Source of the DNA: Jiangella endophytica
GTDB lineage: Bacteria > Actinomycetota > Actinomycetes > Jiangellales > Jiangellaceae
DNA length: 64,000 nt
Assembly (NCBI RefSeq): GCF_003427025.1
Contig: NZ_QVAI01000014.1
Span: forward strand, 156,979-220,978
Reading direction: 5' to 3'
Shown here: in pieces, positions 8,520-16,781 of the stretch
Position numbering within the stretch: position 1 is the first letter of the stretch
Layout: each line of letters begins with the position of its first letter
Made by a program: the position numbers and the translations under genes
Notes under the pieces: generated by a model
Told to the model about the DNA's origin: nothing
Database searches by the model: none
The model's input: only the letters and a program-made list of their open reading frames with translations

Positions 8520-9585
8520 TCAGCCATCCCAGCCCGCCGGCAACACGACCCCCGCCCTCCCAAGCGGTGGCCAGTCCGCCGGCTCGGGCTCCACCGCGCC
8601 CACCCCGGGCACATGCTTCCACCAGCGCACCGGCCGGTCTCGCCGAGCGTTGTCCCGCAGCACAGCGGCGAACCGGGCCGCCAGTTCGTCGCGGTCACGC
8701 CAGGCCAGGTCCCACCCGAACCGCACCACCTCGAGACCCAGACGCCGCAGCCGCCACTCACGCTCACCCTGACGCGCCACGATCCGCGCCGCATCAGGCC
8801 GATCGTCGTACTTCACCGCACCGTCGGCCTCGAACACCACACCGTGCCACGGCCACAACGCGTCCACCCGGTACTCCGGCTCGCCCTCACCCACCCACGC
8901 GTTCGGAACCGGCGAAGGCAGATCGAACTGCAGACACGTGAACCGGCCCAGCGTCTCCAGCGGAGACTCCGCCCGCGGGTCGGCGTACTCGGCCACCCAC
9001 CGCGCCCGCGCCACTCCGGGCCAGCCGGACATGGCGCGAACCGCGGCCTCCAGGTCCTGGCCCGCCGACGCCGCGGCATCGGCGGCCACGAGCGCCGGCA
9101 GGATCGGCCCGGATCTGGCCGCGTCGGCGACGGCCCAGGCGGGACTCATGACGCCGATGCCCCGGACCCGACGCGCCTGGCCCGGCGGGATCGCCGCGAT
9201 CCTGATGTCGCCGTATGCGCCGTTCCGGACCTTGTGCCCGGCGTCGTTCGGCCGGATCGCCGTGACGCGCGCCGGCGCCGGCCCGACCGTCGGCAGTTGC
9301 CACGTCGCCACCGACGACCAACCCGTCAGGCAGGTCGAACGACCGCTGTACAGCGCGAACGCCCGCGCCCGGAGTCGGTGCAGCAGCCAGGGCGACGCGG
9401 CCGCCAGAACGGCCGCCGCCGCGTAGCAGCCGGGCGCGAGCCGGACCAGCAGCCCGGCGACGACCAATCGACGCAACCGGCTCTCGTCGACGCCGGCCCG
9501 CGGCCACGGCGAGGGGAACGATCCCGCAGCACCGCTCGAGCAACTCGGCCACGTCGGGCGGGAAGAAGCGCAACCGGGCGGACAT
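8520..9585 (-). pseudogene. AbiEi/DUF559 protein gene, frameshifted near its start
   Basis: The body of this gene encodes a two-part protein: an N-terminal winged-helix region like AbiEi antitoxin domains, and a C-terminal DUF559 domain with a Vsr-like nuclease fold (ESPLETLGRF, then YRVDALWPWHGVVFEADG and WRLRRLGLEVVRFGW). The expected start is ATG 9585, with a perfect AGGAGG 9-10 bases upstream (9595-9600) and the product MSARLRFFPPDVAELLERC. That frame leaves the conserved one around 9490-9500, where GCGGGCCGGCGTC appears in place of a shorter run. Family continuity resumes as AGVDESRLRRLVVAGLL in another frame. Either this copy is broken or the assembly has an indel. Confidence 0.7.
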
Positions 9586-9841
9586 GCGACCAACCCTCCT
9601 CGAGCCGGGTGATCCCGGATAGCCGCGATGAGCGATCTGTGGACGACTTCGCCCAGCCGCCCGGCCTGTGGACCTCACCGCCGATCGCTACCGACCCGGC
9701 CAGCAGGAACCGCATGGCCGCGTTCTGCCGGCCGAGCAGATGGTCCGGATGACCTTCTGCCGGAAGCTGACCAGCATGACGATGTCGGCACAGACCTTGT
9801 CGACCAGCCCGACCCGGCCGAGGCGAGCAGGCGGCGCGGGA

Positions 9842-10048
9842 CGCGCTGGCCGGTCGCGGCCCCTGCTGCTGGCCGCGCTGGACCCCCGCGTCGACCGGCG
9901 AGCCGGCCCGTCGCACCGAGCTCACCGCCGGCGGCCTCTCCCAGCATCTCGGCGCCTGCGCGCGGCCGGGCTGGTGACGTCGCACCGCACCGACCGGGTC
10001 GTGCTCTATGCCCGGCCGGCGCTGGGCGACGCGCTGCTGGGCGGCTGA
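9842..10048 (+). pseudogene. remnant of an ArsR-type regulator, C-terminal HTH only
   Basis: Three short stretches in two frames reconstruct one winged-helix domain: PLLLAALDP (frame of 9842), then STGEPARRTELTAGGLSQHLGA in the next frame, then LRAAGLVTSHRTDRVVLYAR and ALGDALLGG, back in the first frame and ending at TGA 10046-10048. This matches the C-terminal HTH of ArsR-like regulators of the DUF5937 kind. A +1 slip near 9887 and a -1 slip near 9953 explain the frames. No N-terminal domain or start codon is recognisable in 9601-9841, where I see nothing else. It is best read as a truncated, decaying gene. Confidence 0.55.
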
Positions 10049-10056
10049 ACAGGACC

Positions 10057-10088
10057 GGGGCCGGCCCGCGCACGTACGGGCCGGCCCC
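10057..10088. terminator. 12-bp perfect stem-loop
   Basis: GGGGCCGGCCCG (10057-10068) pairs perfectly with CGGGCCGGCCCC (10077-10088) around an 8-base loop. It lies 12 bases beyond the stop of the M14 carboxypeptidase operon on the minus strand and 8 bases after the ArsR remnant on the plus strand. It is a strong candidate for a bidirectional terminator. Confidence 0.75.
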
Positions 10089-10100
10089 GGGGCCGGTGGG

Positions 10101-11132
10101 TCAGAAGCGGCCGCACTGCTCCTGGCTCGCGAACGGCAGGTCCGCGTATCCGGACACGTCCTGCGTGGCCAGCGACCCGTCGGCCGCGGCCCGCAGCACC
10201 GCCAGCGTCGGGATGCGGAAGAGGTTCTCCAGCTGCCCGTTGCTCTTCTGCCCCACGGAGCGGACCTCGTAGAAGATCGCGCCCTTCGTCGGGCTCCGCA
10301 GCACCGGCTGCTCACCGGCCGGCGCCGTGCCACCCATGAGCATGCGGCTGAGCCCGGCGTTGGTGATGTCGATCAGCGGGTAGTGCGCGACGTTCGCCAG
10401 CCCGTACCGCGCGAGCGCGTCGACGCCGGCCATCGCCATCTGACGGTTGGTCAGCCACTGCTCGGCCGTCATGCGGCTCGGATCGATGGAGCGGGCGCCG
10501 ATCTGGAACTGGTTGAGGTCGTTGGTGCCCTCGACGACCGGCGCCTGGCCCATGTGGTGCAGGTCCAGCGCCAGCTCGGGCGCGACGTCGCGCCACAGCC
10601 GCCAGAACGCGGCCGTCTCGGGCTGGGCGAAGTTCTCCCAGTCGCGGTTGAGGTCGATGCGGGTCGGCGTCGTGCTCTGCCGGATGTTCGCCTCGGCGCC
10701 GTCGGGGTTGTACATGGGGATGACGACGACGGTGAGGTTCTCGCGGATCAACCGCGCGTCCGGCGAGCCGCTGGCCAGGTGGTCCAGGACCTGCAGGACG
10801 GCCTCGGTGCTGTGCAGCTCGTTGCCGTGAATGCGGGCCTGCAGCCAGAACGTCGTCGGGCCGGTGCCGACGGTGGCGTAGTACAGCTCGCGCCCCTCGC
10901 CGGACGTGCCGGCCGACTGCACGCTGACGCGGCCCTGGCTGGTCCGCTCGATCCTGTCCAGTGCCTGGACGACGTCGTCGTAGCCGGCGACGCTCGACAG
11001 GCTGACGTTCTGGTCCTCCTGCAGGCAGGGGCCGCCTGGCAGGTGCGGCGGTTCCGACGCCGCCGTCCCGGCCCCGGTCAGGACGGTGGCGAGCACGCCG
11101 AGACCGGCGAGCCCGGTGATGATTCTGCGCAT
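10101..11132 (-). CDS. secreted M14 zinc carboxypeptidase
   Basis: Predicted exported metallocarboxypeptidase of 343 residues. The signal peptide spans about residues 1-25 (MRRIITGLAGLGVLATVL, then Ala-rich). The zinc site is visible as HGNE (HxxE) in QARIHGNELHSTEA plus a later His in LALDLHHMGQ. The catalytic Glu is in IFYEVRSVGQ. Family enzymes remove C-terminal residues or cut peptidoglycan-type amide bonds. ATG 11132 is chosen because it begins a clean signal peptide. It is the second gene of a two-gene operon, 11 bases after a paralogue with the same motifs, so a local duplication is likely. Confidence 0.85.
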   Translation of the reverse strand: MRRIITGLAGLGVLATVLTGAGTAASEPPHLPGGPCLQEDQNVSLSSVAGYDDVVQALDRIERTSQGRVSVQSAGTSGEGRELYYATVGTGPTTFWLQARIHGNELHSTEAVLQVLDHLASGSPDARLIRENLTVVVIPMYNPDGAEANIRQSTTPTRIDLNRDWENFAQPETAAFWRLWRDVAPELALDLHHMGQAPVVEGTNDLNQFQIGARSIDPSRMTAEQWLTNRQMAMAGVDALARYGLANVAHYPLIDITNAGLSRMLMGGTAPAGEQPVLRSPTKGAIFYEVRSVGQKSNGQLENLFRIPTLAVLRAAADGSLATQDVSGYADLPFASQEQCGRF

Positions 11133-11143
11133 GGATGCCTCCT

Positions 11144-12346
11144 CTACAGGTCGTCGCGGGGGTTGCCGATGGAGGGACCGGCCGGCGGGATGTCGAAGTA
11201 CCGGGCCGGGTCGACGGCGCCGATCGTGCCGGCGGCGAGCGCCTCGAGCGTCACGCCCATCCCGGTGAGCGACTGGCGGATGAGCATGCCCATCGACTTC
11301 TGGGCGACCGAACGGGTCTCGTAGAGCATGATCCCGGCGCCATTGAGCGCGTACGAGCCGAGCGCGGTGCCCGGCAGCTCGACGTCGGGGTAACGGGTGA
11401 TGCCGCCGAACGGCGATTGGCCGATCGAGCGCAGCGCGTCCCAGACCAGCACGTTGACCTGGAAGCTCAGGTCGCGCACGGCCGGGTCGAGCGGGAACTC
11501 CGGCGTGCCCTCGGTGACCAGGCCGATCACCTGCAGCGTCGTGAGCTTGTTCTCGGTCTCGGACTCGACGTTGCTGCCACGGTGGTGATGGTCGATGAAG
11601 ACCGCCGGCCGCAGCCGCTGGAACACCGCCGCCGACGTCCGCGCCTCGGGCGTGACGAAGAACCCGGGCAGCTCGGACGCGCCCGGCAGCAGCGCCTCGT
11701 CGCCGGGCTTCAAGCGGAACGTGAGGTCGGGGTGGAAGTCGCGGTTGATGTCGTAGCCGGAGACGCGACCCGGCTGCAGCAGCGACCGCGGGAGGTACCA
11801 CGGCGGCGGGGCGGCGGGATCGAGGCCCCAGTCCTGCGGCGTCCACAGCTGGGTGTTCTGCCGCCGCTGGACGAGGAAGCCGGTCGCGTCGCGGAAGTCG
11901 GCGCCGTCCATGTTGAGCCGCGGGATGAACCAGATCGTCAGGCGGTCCAGGATGTCCCGGACGGCCGGGTGCGAGCTGGTCGCGAGCGTCTGCATGAGGT
12001 GGAGGACGACCTCGGTGCCGAGCGGCTCGCCGCCGTGGATCTGGGTCTGGATGAGCACCGGCAGCTTGCCCGTTGCCGGCTCGCCGAAGCGGGCCAGGTG
12101 GATCGGCCAGCAGCCGGCGGAGTGGCCGGCGATCTCCACGGCCATGCGGCCCTTCGACCGGGCGGCGATCGACGTGAGCTTCGGCCCGAGGTCGCTGTTC
12201 GCGGTCAGGGCCGCCTTCTGGACGGTCTGGTCCGGCTGCAGCCACGGCCCGTTCGGCTTGGACTGCGGGTCCGCGTGGGCGGCGGGCGCCAGTGCCGCGC
12301 CCACCCCCAGTCCGGCGACCCCAGTGAGGAACGTGCGTCGGCGCAT
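11144..12346 (-). CDS. Tat-exported M14 zinc carboxypeptidase
   Basis: Predicted exported metallocarboxypeptidase of 400 residues, paralogous to the next gene downstream. The N-terminus MRRRTFLTGVAGLGVGAAL fits a twin-arginine signal, with cleavage after AHA. Zinc ligands are HGGE (HxxE) in IQTQIHGGEPLG and a His in AVFIDHHHRGSN; the catalytic Glu is in GIMLYETRSVAQ. ATG 12346 has AGGAG five bases upstream; an ATG at 12370 has no comparable site. Unlike its neighbour it carries extra sequence between the zinc ligands (residues about 140-200). Tat export would imply folding, perhaps with metal, in the cytoplasm. Confidence 0.85.
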   Translation of the reverse strand: MRRRTFLTGVAGLGVGAALAPAAHADPQSKPNGPWLQPDQTVQKAALTANSDLGPKLTSIAARSKGRMAVEIAGHSAGCWPIHLARFGEPATGKLPVLIQTQIHGGEPLGTEVVLHLMQTLATSSHPAVRDILDRLTIWFIPRLNMDGADFRDATGFLVQRRQNTQLWTPQDWGLDPAAPPPWYLPRSLLQPGRVSGYDINRDFHPDLTFRLKPGDEALLPGASELPGFFVTPEARTSAAVFQRLRPAVFIDHHHRGSNVESETENKLTTLQVIGLVTEGTPEFPLDPAVRDLSFQVNVLVWDALRSIGQSPFGGITRYPDVELPGTALGSYALNGAGIMLYETRSVAQKSMGMLIRQSLTGMGVTLEALAAGTIGAVDPARYFDIPPAGPSIGNPRDDL

Positions 12347-12491
12347 GCGGGCTCCTGTGGTCGGTGACATGACACCCTGGTGATCGCCGTCACGCCCCAA
12401 AAGGGCACGGCCCGCAATTCGGCGATCGGCCCGACTTTTGTCCGCCGGTAAATTCGATTGACGATGGACCCGGCGTGCCTAGGCTGACCGG

Positions 12492-13217
12492 ATGTACACC
12501 GACGAGGACGTGGCGGCGCTGTACGAAGTGCTGAACCCCTGGGGTCCCGGCGACGCCTTCTCTCTCGACCGCGTCATGGCGGCCACGTCCGTCCTCGACG
12601 TCGGCTGCGGACCGGGCGGGCTGCTGCGCCGCGCCCGCGACGAGGGGCACACCGGCCGGTTGTGTGGTCTCGACCCCGACCCCGCCGCGCTGGCCCGGGC
12701 CCGGGCGCGCACCGACGTCGAGTGGGTCGGCGGCCGCGCCGAGGACCTCACCGCGACGGGCGAGTTCGAGCTGGCCGTCATGACCGGCAACGCCTTCCAG
12801 GAGCTCCGCGGTGACCACGACCTGGCGGCGTCGCTCGCGGCGATCCGCCGGGCACTGGTGAGCGGTGGCCGGTTCGCGTTCGAGACGCGCAACCCCGGCG
12901 CGCGGGAGTGGGAGTCGTGGCGGCCCGAGAACGCCATGGACGTCGTCGACGCCGCCGGCCGCGAGCTGCGCGTCTGGCACGACGTCGAGGCGGTGGCGAA
13001 CGGCCTGGTCACGCTGACCGAGACCACCGGGACGCGTGACGGCACGCCGCTGCGGGTCGACCGCGCCACTCTCCGGTTCACCGACGCCGCCACGCTGGAC
13101 GCGCTGCTGGCGGCCGCCGGGTTCGAGGTCGAGGAGCGGTACGGCTGGTGGGACCGGCGGCCGCTCGCACCGGACAGCCGCCTGATCATCACCGTCGCCC
13201 GAGCCGTCGATGGCTGA
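12492..13217 (+). CDS. class I SAM-dependent methyltransferase
   Basis: Cytoplasmic Rossmann-fold methyltransferase of 241 residues. The SAM-binding motif I is clear at residues 34-43 (VLDVGCGPGG), an acidic residue follows at the end of strand 2 (GLDPDPAALARAR), and the post-motif sequence ELAVMTGNAFQEL is in place. The C-terminal half has the beta-sheet extension common in UbiE/Methyltransf_25 enzymes. The acceptor substrate cannot be told. The stop overlaps the start of the metallophosphoesterase gene by 8 bases, so the two are probably co-translated. Confidence 0.88.
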   Translation: MYTDEDVAALYEVLNPWGPGDAFSLDRVMAATSVLDVGCGPGGLLRRARDEGHTGRLCGLDPDPAALARARARTDVEWVGGRAEDLTATGEFELAVMTGNAFQELRGDHDLAASLAAIRRALVSGGRFAFETRNPGAREWESWRPENAMDVVDAAGRELRVWHDVEAVANGLVTLTETTGTRDGTPLRVDRATLRFTDAATLDALLAAAGFEVEERYGWWDRRPLAPDSRLIITVARAVDG

Positions 13218-13716
13218 CGTCGTGCGGGTGGCCGTGCTGTCCGATACGCACGCGCCGCGGTTCTGGAAGACCTGCCCGCCGGCGGTCGCGGCCCGGCTCG
13301 GCGAGGCCGACCTCATCCTGCACGCCGGCGACGTGTGCGTGCCGTCGGTGCTGGACGAGCTGGCGGCGTTCGCGCCGGTGCACGCCGTGCTCGGCAACAA
13401 CGACGGCGCCGACGTCGCCGCGTGGGGTGCGCCGGAGGAACTGCGGCTCACCGTCGCCGGCGTACGCATCGCGATGCTGCACGACAGTGGGCCGGCATCG
13501 GGACGGCTGCCGCGGCTGCGGGCCCGGTTCCCCGACGCCGACCTCGTGGTGTTCGGTCACTCCCACATCCCGTGGAACGAGGAGTCCGGCGGCTTCCGCG
13601 TCTTCAACCCCGGCTCGCCGACCGACAAGCGCCGCCAGCCGCACGGCACCATCGGCCTGCTGGAACTGGCCGACGGCCGGGTCGTCTCGGCGCAGATCGT
13701 CCCCGTCACGCCCTGA
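13210..13716 (+). CDS. YfcE/MJ0936-type metallophosphoesterase
   Basis: Compact calcineurin-like phosphoesterase, 168 residues. All metal-binding motifs are present: D12 and H14 (SDTH), D41 (HAGDV), N64 (GNND), H91 (MLHD), and H117 and H119 (GHSH). The size and order match the YfcE/MJ0936 family, which hydrolyses phosphodiesters in a metal-dependent way; the physiological substrate is normally unknown. The ATG overlaps the methyltransferase stop by 8 bases. A good hairpin follows 12 bases after the stop. Confidence 0.9.
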   Translation: MADVVRVAVLSDTHAPRFWKTCPPAVAARLGEADLILHAGDVCVPSVLDELAAFAPVHAVLGNNDGADVAAWGAPEELRLTVAGVRIAMLHDSGPASGRLPRLRARFPDADLVVFGHSHIPWNEESGGFRVFNPGSPTDKRRQPHGTIGLLELADGRVVSAQIVPVTP

Positions 13717-13728
13717 CCTCGTCGTTCC

Positions 13729-13759
13729 GCTCGCCGGGTTCGCTCCCGCCCCGGCGAGC
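13729..13759 (+). terminator. 10-bp perfect stem-loop after the phosphoesterase gene
   Basis: GCTCGCCGGG (13729-13738) pairs perfectly with CCCGGCGAGC (13750-13759) around an 11-base loop, 12 bases past the stop at 13716. It probably ends the methyltransferase/phosphoesterase operon. The rest of the gap to 13895 contains no gene that I can support. Confidence 0.7.
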
Positions 13760-13895
13760 CGCTCGCTGCCTGGCGCTCGGGGTGCTGACGGTGCCCGCAC
13801 AGGGCTGTGCGGTGGCCTCCCGGCCTCCGGGTCGCGGCCTGCGCCGGGCCCGCGGGCGAGTGGGGGATGGCGGCCGGAACATCGGTCGGACGTCC

Positions 13896-14837
13896 CTAGC
13901 GCGGCAGAGCGGGCGCCAGGCCGAACAGCTCGAACACGCGCGGGTCCTGGAACACGACGGTGCGCGCGACCCGGCCGCCGTCGACCTCGAACACCTGCAG
14001 CGTGTGCAACCGGCCGGCGCTGTAGGCCGCGAACGCCGGCTGCCCGTTCGCCCACAGCGGCACCGTCCCCCAGTCCGCGCCGCGCAGGACGAACAGCCGC
14101 GCCATGAACCGGCCGTAGTCGGCGCGGCCGCGGTACCACAGCGGGACCGGCGGCATCTCGAGGACGGCGTCCTCGGTGAGCAGCGCGACCAGCCCATCGA
14201 CGTCGGCGGCCTCGAAGGCGCGGGCGTAGCGGTCGACGACGGCGCGCACCTCCGGGTCGTCCGGGACGGCCGCGACCGCCGACACCGTCGGCTCGGCCGC
14301 CGTCAGCCCGGCCCGGGCGCGCTGCAGCGCGCTGTTCACCGACGCGACCGACGCGCCCAGCATCGACGCGACCTCCGCGGCGCTGAACCGCAGCACCTCG
14401 CGCAGCACGAGCACGGCCCGCTGCCGCGGCGGCAGCACCTGCACCGCCGCGATCAGCGCAAGCCGCAACCCCGTCCGCGCCTCGACCGTGTCGGCCGGAT
14501 CGGTGGGGAACGGCTGCAGCCACGGCACCTCGAACGACGGGGTCAGCGGCGCCTCGGCGTCCTCGCTCGGCACGCCCAGGCCGGACGGCAGCGGTCGCCG
14601 CGCCCGGCCCTCGAGCGCCGTGAGACAGGCGTTCGTCGCGATCGAGTAGAGCCACGTGCGCAGCGACGCGCGGGTCTCGTCATACCGGTCGCGCGCCCGC
14701 CACGCCCGCAGCATCGTCTCCTGCACGAGGTCCTCGGCCTCGTGCACGGACCCGAGCAACCGGTAGCAGTGCGCGACCAGCTCGCGACGATGCGGCTCCA
14801 GGCGCTCCGCGAGGTCGCCGCCGGCCCCCGTCGTCAC
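13896..14837 (-). CDS. ECF sigma factor with C-terminal SnoaL domain (SigG/SigJ type)
   Basis: RNA polymerase sigma factor of 313 residues. Region 2 lies within about residues 10-80 (HCYRLLGSVHEAEDLVQETML). Region 4 spans about 130-185 (LPPRQRAVLVLREVLRFSAAE with its HTH). A SnoaL/NTF2-like domain (about 200-310) follows. ECF factors of this layout usually lack a classical anti-sigma gene, the SnoaL domain taking the regulatory role. The start is GTG 14837, which overlaps the upstream SnoaL gene stop as GTGA, indicating translational coupling. The linker carries a Pro-rich, acidic stretch. It is the third gene of an operon with an MFS pump. Confidence 0.85.
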   Translation of the reverse strand: MTTGAGGDLAERLEPHRRELVAHCYRLLGSVHEAEDLVQETMLRAWRARDRYDETRASLRTWLYSIATNACLTALEGRARRPLPSGLGVPSEDAEAPLTPSFEVPWLQPFPTDPADTVEARTGLRLALIAAVQVLPPRQRAVLVLREVLRFSAAEVASMLGASVASVNSALQRARAGLTAAEPTVSAVAAVPDDPEVRAVVDRYARAFEAADVDGLVALLTEDAVLEMPPVPLWYRGRADYGRFMARLFVLRGADWGTVPLWANGQPAFAAYSAGRLHTLQVFEVDGGRVARTVVFQDPRVFELFGLAPALPR

Positions 14838-15286
14838 AGCGCCGGCGTGTTGGCGTAGGCGGCGATGCGCCACCGGCCGTCGCGCCGGAGCAGGACCCAG
14901 GTGGCCAGCACCGCGCGATCGGCGGGCAGTTCCGTCTCACCGGCGAAGAGGATCCCGGCCCGGCTGACGACGATCGCCGTGTCGCCGTCGATGCGGACGT
15001 CCTGCGGGGTGTCGACACCCTGCGACCCGCGCAGCGGGCCGGCGAATCCCGCGGCCATGTGGTCACGGACGGCGGCGCGGCCCCGCTGGACCACGCCGCG
15101 CATGGTCACCGTGGCGTCCTCGGTGTACAGCGCCGCGAACGCGTCGGCGTCGCCGGCCGACCAGGCGGCGTAGATCTCCTGCAGGACCGCCCGGACGGCG
15201 CCGACGTCGGAGGTGGTGGTCGTGGAGGTCGCGGAGGTCGCGGAGGTCGCGGAGGTCGTGGAGGTCGTGGAGGTCGTGGTGGTCAT
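14834..15286 (-). CDS. SgcJ/EcaC-type SnoaL-like protein with Thr/Ser repeat leader
   Basis: Small NTF2/SnoaL-fold protein of 150 residues. The domain begins near residue 27 (VGAVRAVLQEIYAAWSAGDADAF) and contains LYTEDATVTMRG and WVLLRRDGRWRIAAYANTP, typical of the SgcJ/EcaC/YesE group. The first 26 residues are a Thr/Ser/Ala repeat coded by 9-base tandem repeats and resemble neither a signal nor a domain. It lies between an MFS gene and an ECF sigma gene that has its own SnoaL domain, with a GTGA overlap to the latter. It might bind the same ligand as the sigma factor; that is a guess. Confidence 0.8.
   Translation of the reverse strand: MTTTTSTTSTTSATSATSATSTTTTSDVGAVRAVLQEIYAAWSAGDADAFAALYTEDATVTMRGVVQRGRAAVRDHMAAGFAGPLRGSQGVDTPQDVRIDGDTAIVVSRAGILFAGETELPADRAVLATWVLLRRDGRWRIAAYANTPAL
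15218..15283 (-). repeat. 9-bp tandem repeat in the SnoaL gene start
   Basis: About seven head-to-tail copies of a GGTCGTGGA / GGTCGCGGA unit, read on the minus strand as repeating Thr, Ser and Ala codons directly after the start codon. The unit length is a multiple of three, so copy-number change would lengthen or shorten the leader without shifting frame. Purity is high apart from C/T changes at one position. Confidence 0.8.
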
Positions 15287-15319
15287 CGCATGCTCCCGGT
15301 GGGACGGTGGGTCGTGCTG

Positions 15320-16759
15320 TCACCGGGATGTACCGGCGAGCGACCGCGAACTCATCGGTGTCTGCGCGGACGACTCTACGGATCGACCGGTCCGGCCGTG
15401 CGGCAGGCCGAGCGCGGCCAGCGCGCCCAGACCCACGACACCGGCCCCGACCAGCACGGCGACACCTGCGGCGTCGACGTACCCCGTGGGCGTCAGCTGG
15501 CCGCCGGCACCGGTGAAGACCGCCGTCAGCACCGCGATGCCCAGCGCGACCCCGATCTCGCGCAGCGCCGAGTTGGTGCCGGACGCCTTCGCGTTGTCCT
15601 CGTCGCGGATGGTGGCCAGGACGGCCGTGGCGCTGGGCGCGATGACCAGGCCCATCCCGACGCCGGCCAGCACGAACGCACCGACCAGCCGTCCGTAGCC
15701 GACGTCCTCGGACAGGACCAGCGCGATCCAGCCGAGGGCCGCGGACACGAACACCAGGCCGGTGACGATCGGCAGCCGGGTGCCTAGACGCGGCACCGCG
15801 AGCCCGGCCAGCGGCGCGACGACCATCGGCGCCATCGTCCACGGCATCGTCAGCACGCCGGCCTCCAGCGGGCTGTACCCCTGCACGACCTGCAGGAACT
15901 GGATGAGGATGAAGATCGCGCCGAAGATGCCGAAGCTGAACAGCACACCGACCACGTTGGCCATGGAGAATCCGCGGTCACGGAACAGCCCCAACGACAG
16001 CAGCGGATCCGTCGTCCGCCGCTCCCACGCCACGAACAGCGCGAGCAACACCGCGCCGGCGGCCAGCGTCGTCACGATCTGGGTGCTCCCCCAGCCGGCC
16101 GACTCGGCGCGGACGATGCCGAGGACCAGCGCGAGCAGACCGGCGCTGGCCAGCGCCACACCGACGAGGTCGATGCGGACCCGGCGGCCGAACGACTCCG
16201 GCAGCACGGTCAGCACCAGCGGCAGCGACAGCAGGCCGATCGGCACGTTCAGCCAGAAGATCGCGTGCCAGCTCAGCCCTTCGACGACAGCGCCGCCGAC
16301 CAGCGGGCCGAGCGCGACGCCGAGCCCGGTCACGCCGCCCCAGATGCCGATGGCCATGGGCCGCAGCCGCGGTGCGACCGACGTCGACAGCAGCGTCAGT
16401 GACAGCGGCATCAGTGCCGCGGCGGCCGCACCCTGGACCGCGCGGGCGGCGATCAACTGCCACGACTCCACGCTCACCGCGCACAGCACCGACGCGACCG
16501 TGAACAGCGCCAGCCCGAGCGCGAACACCCGGCGTCGGCCGAACCGGTCGCCCAGCGCGACGGCGACGAGGATCAGCCCGGCGAACGCCAGCGTGTAGGC
16601 GTTGACGAACCACTGCAGCTCTTCGATCGACGCCTCGAACTCGCGCTGCAGGACGGGGAGTGCGCTGGTCACGACCAGGTTGTCCAGCGCCGCCATGAAC
16701 ATCGGCACGGACGCCGCCAGGATCAGCAGCCACGTCGGCCGGGATCGCACGCCGTTCAT
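15320..16759 (-). CDS. DHA2-family (EmrB/QacA) drug:H+ antiporter
   Basis: Fourteen-helix MFS efflux pump of 479 residues. Early motifs are textbook: LDNLVVTSALPVLQREF (motif D1 region), GDRFGRRRVFALGLALF (motif A) and GIWGGVTGLGVALGPLVGG (motif C, the antiporter signature). Members export cationic drugs, dyes or antibiotics. The gene faces a TetR gene across 64 bases with two palindromic operators, so the pump is very likely repressed by that regulator. The SnoaL and sigma genes follow on the same strand 33 bases downstream and may share the transcript. Confidence 0.92.
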   Translation of the reverse strand: MNGVRSRPTWLLILAASVPMFMAALDNLVVTSALPVLQREFEASIEELQWFVNAYTLAFAGLILVAVALGDRFGRRRVFALGLALFTVASVLCAVSVESWQLIAARAVQGAAAAALMPLSLTLLSTSVAPRLRPMAIGIWGGVTGLGVALGPLVGGAVVEGLSWHAIFWLNVPIGLLSLPLVLTVLPESFGRRVRIDLVGVALASAGLLALVLGIVRAESAGWGSTQIVTTLAAGAVLLALFVAWERRTTDPLLSLGLFRDRGFSMANVVGVLFSFGIFGAIFILIQFLQVVQGYSPLEAGVLTMPWTMAPMVVAPLAGLAVPRLGTRLPIVTGLVFVSAALGWIALVLSEDVGYGRLVGAFVLAGVGMGLVIAPSATAVLATIRDEDNAKASGTNSALREIGVALGIAVLTAVFTGAGGQLTPTGYVDAAGVAVLVGAGVVGLGALAALGLPHGRTGRSVESSAQTPMSSRSLAGTSR

Positions 16760-16781
16760 CGCCGCACCTCACGATCAGGTT

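Noticed and set aside
10008..12367. Long plus-strand open frames across the M14 carboxypeptidase genes
   Set aside because: Repetitive Arg/Asp/Val/Gln composition, and opposed to two genes with intact zinc motifs and signal peptides.
13717..13895. A small gene between the phosphoesterase and sigma factor genes
   Set aside because: Short frames here show no family resemblance or ribosome site, and the region holds a terminator hairpin.
15209..15290. CRISPR-like array in the 9-bp repeat tract
   Set aside because: Units are contiguous without spacers and lie in frame inside a gene, so this is a simple tandem repeat.
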